Shown piece by piece: positions 20,255-21,866 of a DNA stretch of 21,866 nt. The position numbers were made by a program, and so were the translations under genes. This DNA comes from an uncultured Lachnospiraceae bacterium (GTDB lineage Bacteria; Bacillota; Clostridia; Lachnospirales; Lachnospiraceae). How positions within the stretch are numbered: the first letter of the stretch is position 1; each line of letters starts with the position of its first letter. The stretch lies in contig CAKRNX010000022.1 in assembly GCA_934371475.1 (NCBI GenBank), positions 1 to 21,866 on the forward strand. Reading direction: 5' to 3'. The notes under the pieces were generated by a model that worked only from the letters and a program-made list of their open reading frames with translations, searched no databases and was not told where the DNA came from.

Positions 20255-20899
20255 TTATTCTCCTAAAATATCAACGATCGCTGCGAATACATCCTCCATA
20301 TCCACAGTTCCATCCACAGTTTTCAGAATACCGGCAGCGCTGTAGTAATCAATCAGCGGCTGTGTCTGGTCATGATATACGCTCAGACGCTTCTGAACCG
20401 TCTCGGGCTTGTCATCGTCGCGAAGAACCAGCTTCTCACCGCAGGTATCGCAGATCCCTTCTGTCTTCGGTGCGTTGAACACGATATGATAGGTTGCTCC
20501 GCAGCCTGTGCATGCTCTTCTTCCGCCCATTCTCTTTACAATGTTCTCATCCGGTACGTCTACATCGATGGCGTAATCCATCTTCTCGCCCATCTTAGCC
20601 AGCGCAGCGTCAAGTGCTTTCGCCTGCGGAATTGTTCTCGGAAAACCATCCAGGATATAACCGTTTTTGCAGTCATCCTGCTGGATCCTGTCTACTACCA
20701 GATCGCAGGTCAGTTCATCAGGAACCAGAAGTCCCTGATCCATATATTCTTTCGCTTTTTTGCCCAGCTCTGTTCCATTTTTGATGTTGGCTCTGAAGAT
20801 ATCTCCTGTGGAGATATGCGGAACAGAATATTTTTCAGCAATCTTTTTAGCCTGAGTTCCTTTACCGGCTCCAGGCGCTCCAAGCATAATAATTTTCAT
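20255..20899 (-). CDS. adk: Adenylate kinase, zinc-lid type
   Basis: This 214-residue enzyme interconverts ATP plus AMP with two ADP. The P-loop GAPGAGKGT is at 7-15. AMP-binding elements include STGDIFR (30-36) and DGFPRT (84-89). The LID domain carries four cysteines, C130-x2-C133 and C150-x2-C153, which bind structural zinc in Gram-positive enzymes. Length is normal. AAGG precedes the ATG. It lies between secY and map. Confidence 0.98.
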   Translation of the reverse strand: MKIIMLGAPGAGKGTQAKKIAEKYSVPHISTGDIFRANIKNGTELGKKAKEYMDQGLLVPDELTCDLVVDRIQQDDCKNGYILDGFPRTIPQAKALDAALAKMGEKMDYAIDVDVPDENIVKRMGGRRACTGCGATYHIVFNAPKTEGICDTCGEKLVLRDDDKPETVQKRLSVYHDQTQPLIDYYSAAGILKTVDGTVDMEDVFAAIVDILGE

Positions 20900-20928
20900 T
20901 TTTATTTACCTTCCCATAAAACAATATA

Positions 20929-20971
20929 GTGTACATCCCCACCTGCCCCTGGGGACAGATGGGAAGTACAC
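20929..20971 (-). other. Large imperfect hairpin between secY and adk
   Basis: GTGTAC (20929-20934) pairs with GTACAC (20966-20971). The helix continues inward through TCCC/GGGA, CTG/CAG and CCC/GGG with small internal loops. On the minus strand it is followed by TATATTGTTTTATGG, so weak termination is possible. It starts only 3 bases beyond the secY stop; it may tune expression of adk and downstream genes relative to secY. Confidence 0.5.
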
Positions 20972-20974
20972 CAC

Positions 20975-21866
20975 CTATTCACTGAGGAATCCCCTGTAGT
21001 TGCGAACCAGCATCTGGGACTCGATCTGTTTTAATGTCTCCAGGATAACGCCCACAATAATGATGATAGAAGTTCCTCCGAACGATACAGAGGCTCCGAA
21101 CACACCATTAAAGAATACCGGGATCAGCACAACGATGGTCAGACCAACTGCGCCGAGGAATACCACGTATCCCAGGATTTTGTTTAAATAGTCAGTGGTG
21201 GGCTTTCCAGGACGAATACCGGGAATAAATCCACCCTGCTTTTTCATATTATCTGCCACTTCAATCGGGTTGAAGGTGATTGAAGTATAGAAATATGCAA
21301 AGAAAATAATCAGTACAATGTACAGGATCAGACCTACGGAATAGATCGGCTCCTTAAAGTTGAACCAGTTATTCTGATTCAGCATTCCGAGGATTGTTGC
21401 ACCTACGCCGGAAGCACTCTTCTGAACGAAAGCCATCACAATCTGAGGAATTGACATCAGAGAAGAAGCAAAGATTACGGGGATTACGCCTGCTGTATTC
21501 ACTTTCAGAGGAATGCAGCTGGACTGTCCGTCAACCAGCTTTCTGCCCTGCATCTTCTTCGCGTACTGTACCGGAATCTTTCTGGTTGCATCATTCAGCA
21601 GAATAACCAGAATTACAGTGACAACGATCACTGCGATAATAATCAGAGCAGCCAGTGCTCCGTGTGCAACGCTCTTACCGCGTACAAACGTATCAACCAG
21701 TGTTGCGATATCCTGCGGTACACGAGACAGAATATTGATCATCAGGACGATGGAAATACCATTTCCCACACCGTTCTCGGTAATTCTCTCGCCAACCCAC
21801 ATCAGGAATGCAGAACCAGCTGTCAGAGCTGCCACAACAGTCAGAACGCTCAACACTTTCATATCC
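20975..21866 (-). CDS. secY: Preprotein translocase subunit SecY (partial, N-terminus outside window)
   Basis: This is the C-terminal 296 residues of the channel-forming subunit of the Sec translocon in the cytoplasmic membrane. The reading frame stays open through the right edge, so the gene starts outside the window and the Met at 21862 is internal. The signature GERITENGVGNGISIVLMINIL comes early in the visible part. The cytoplasmic loop ATRKIPVQYAKKM follows. Next come SCIPLKVNTAGVIPVIFASSL, TSITFNPIEVADNMKKQGGFIPGIRPGKPT and the C-terminal helices, ending in VRNYRGFLSE. It heads the visible operon secY, adk, map, KOW protein, infA. Confidence 0.98.
   Translation of the reverse strand, partial: DMKVLSVLTVVAALTAGSAFLMWVGERITENGVGNGISIVLMINILSRVPQDIATLVDTFVRGKSVAHGALAALIIIAVIVVTVILVILLNDATRKIPVQYAKKMQGRKLVDGQSSCIPLKVNTAGVIPVIFASSLMSIPQIVMAFVQKSASGVGATILGMLNQNNWFNFKEPIYSVGLILYIVLIIFFAYFYTSITFNPIEVADNMKKQGGFIPGIRPGKPTTDYLNKILGYVVFLGAVGLTIVVLIPVFFNGVFGASVSFGGTSIIIIVGVILETLKQIESQMLVRNYRGFLSE

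Noticed and set aside
1..21866. CRISPR arrays, tRNA or rRNA genes, transposase or integrase genes
   Set aside because: No regularly spaced repeats, no cloverleaf-like sequences and no mobile-element enzymes were found on either strand.

Overview
The window looks like a chromosome segment from a Gram-positive anaerobe of the Clostridia, most likely a Lachnospiraceae member (Blautia-like). The evidence is the secY-adk-map-KOW protein-infA gene order, an enlarged L17 of the kind I associate with that family, an adenylate kinase with a four-cysteine zinc lid, strong GGAGG ribosome-binding sites, and typical clostridial sugar-uptake and PadR genes. Apart from one cyclophilin gene, everything is on the minus strand.

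Layout from left to right. (1) 1-2784: a CUT1 sugar ABC importer (binding protein, then two permeases, the second cut by the window edge). It is driven from a LacI-type operator and has a terminator between the binding protein and the permeases. (2) 3141-3855: a plus-strand cyclophilin with its own promoter and a bidirectional terminator, flanked by two copies of a small hairpin repeat. (3) 3988-5983: a PadR regulator translationally coupled to a SEDS-fold membrane protein with an N-terminal HAAS-like domain. (4) 6205-7125: a GNAT acetyltransferase with an extra N-terminal region, bracketed by copies of a palindromic repeat. (5) 7190-10942: the distal ribosomal cluster rpmJ, rpsM, rpsK, rpsD, rpoA, rplQ, ending in a terminator. 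(6) 11048-18460: secreted and signalling genes: an Agr-type histidine kinase, a LytTR response regulator, a CBM9-like lipoprotein, a secreted GH3 glycosidase, a possible 56-residue ORF and a secreted M6 metalloprotease. (7) 18808-21866: the proximal cluster infA, KOW protein, map, adk and the 3' two thirds of secY, closed by its own terminator.

The main point is that block 6 lies between infA and rpmJ, which are normally adjacent. About 8 kb of secretion and signalling genes therefore splits one of the most conserved operons in bacteria. The proximal half has gained a terminator after infA, and rpmJ has a strong promoter of its own. A palindromic repeat sits just downstream of both ribosomal-operon ends (after infA and after rplQ), with a decayed third copy on the far side of the GNAT gene.

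Within the cassette, the GH3, CBM9-like, regulator and kinase genes run head to tail without an obvious strong terminator between the CBM9 gene and the regulator. They may form one unit in which a quorum-type two-component system is co-expressed with secreted glycan-handling proteins. No agrB or agrD is visible. All functions are inferred from sequence motifs; no searches were run.
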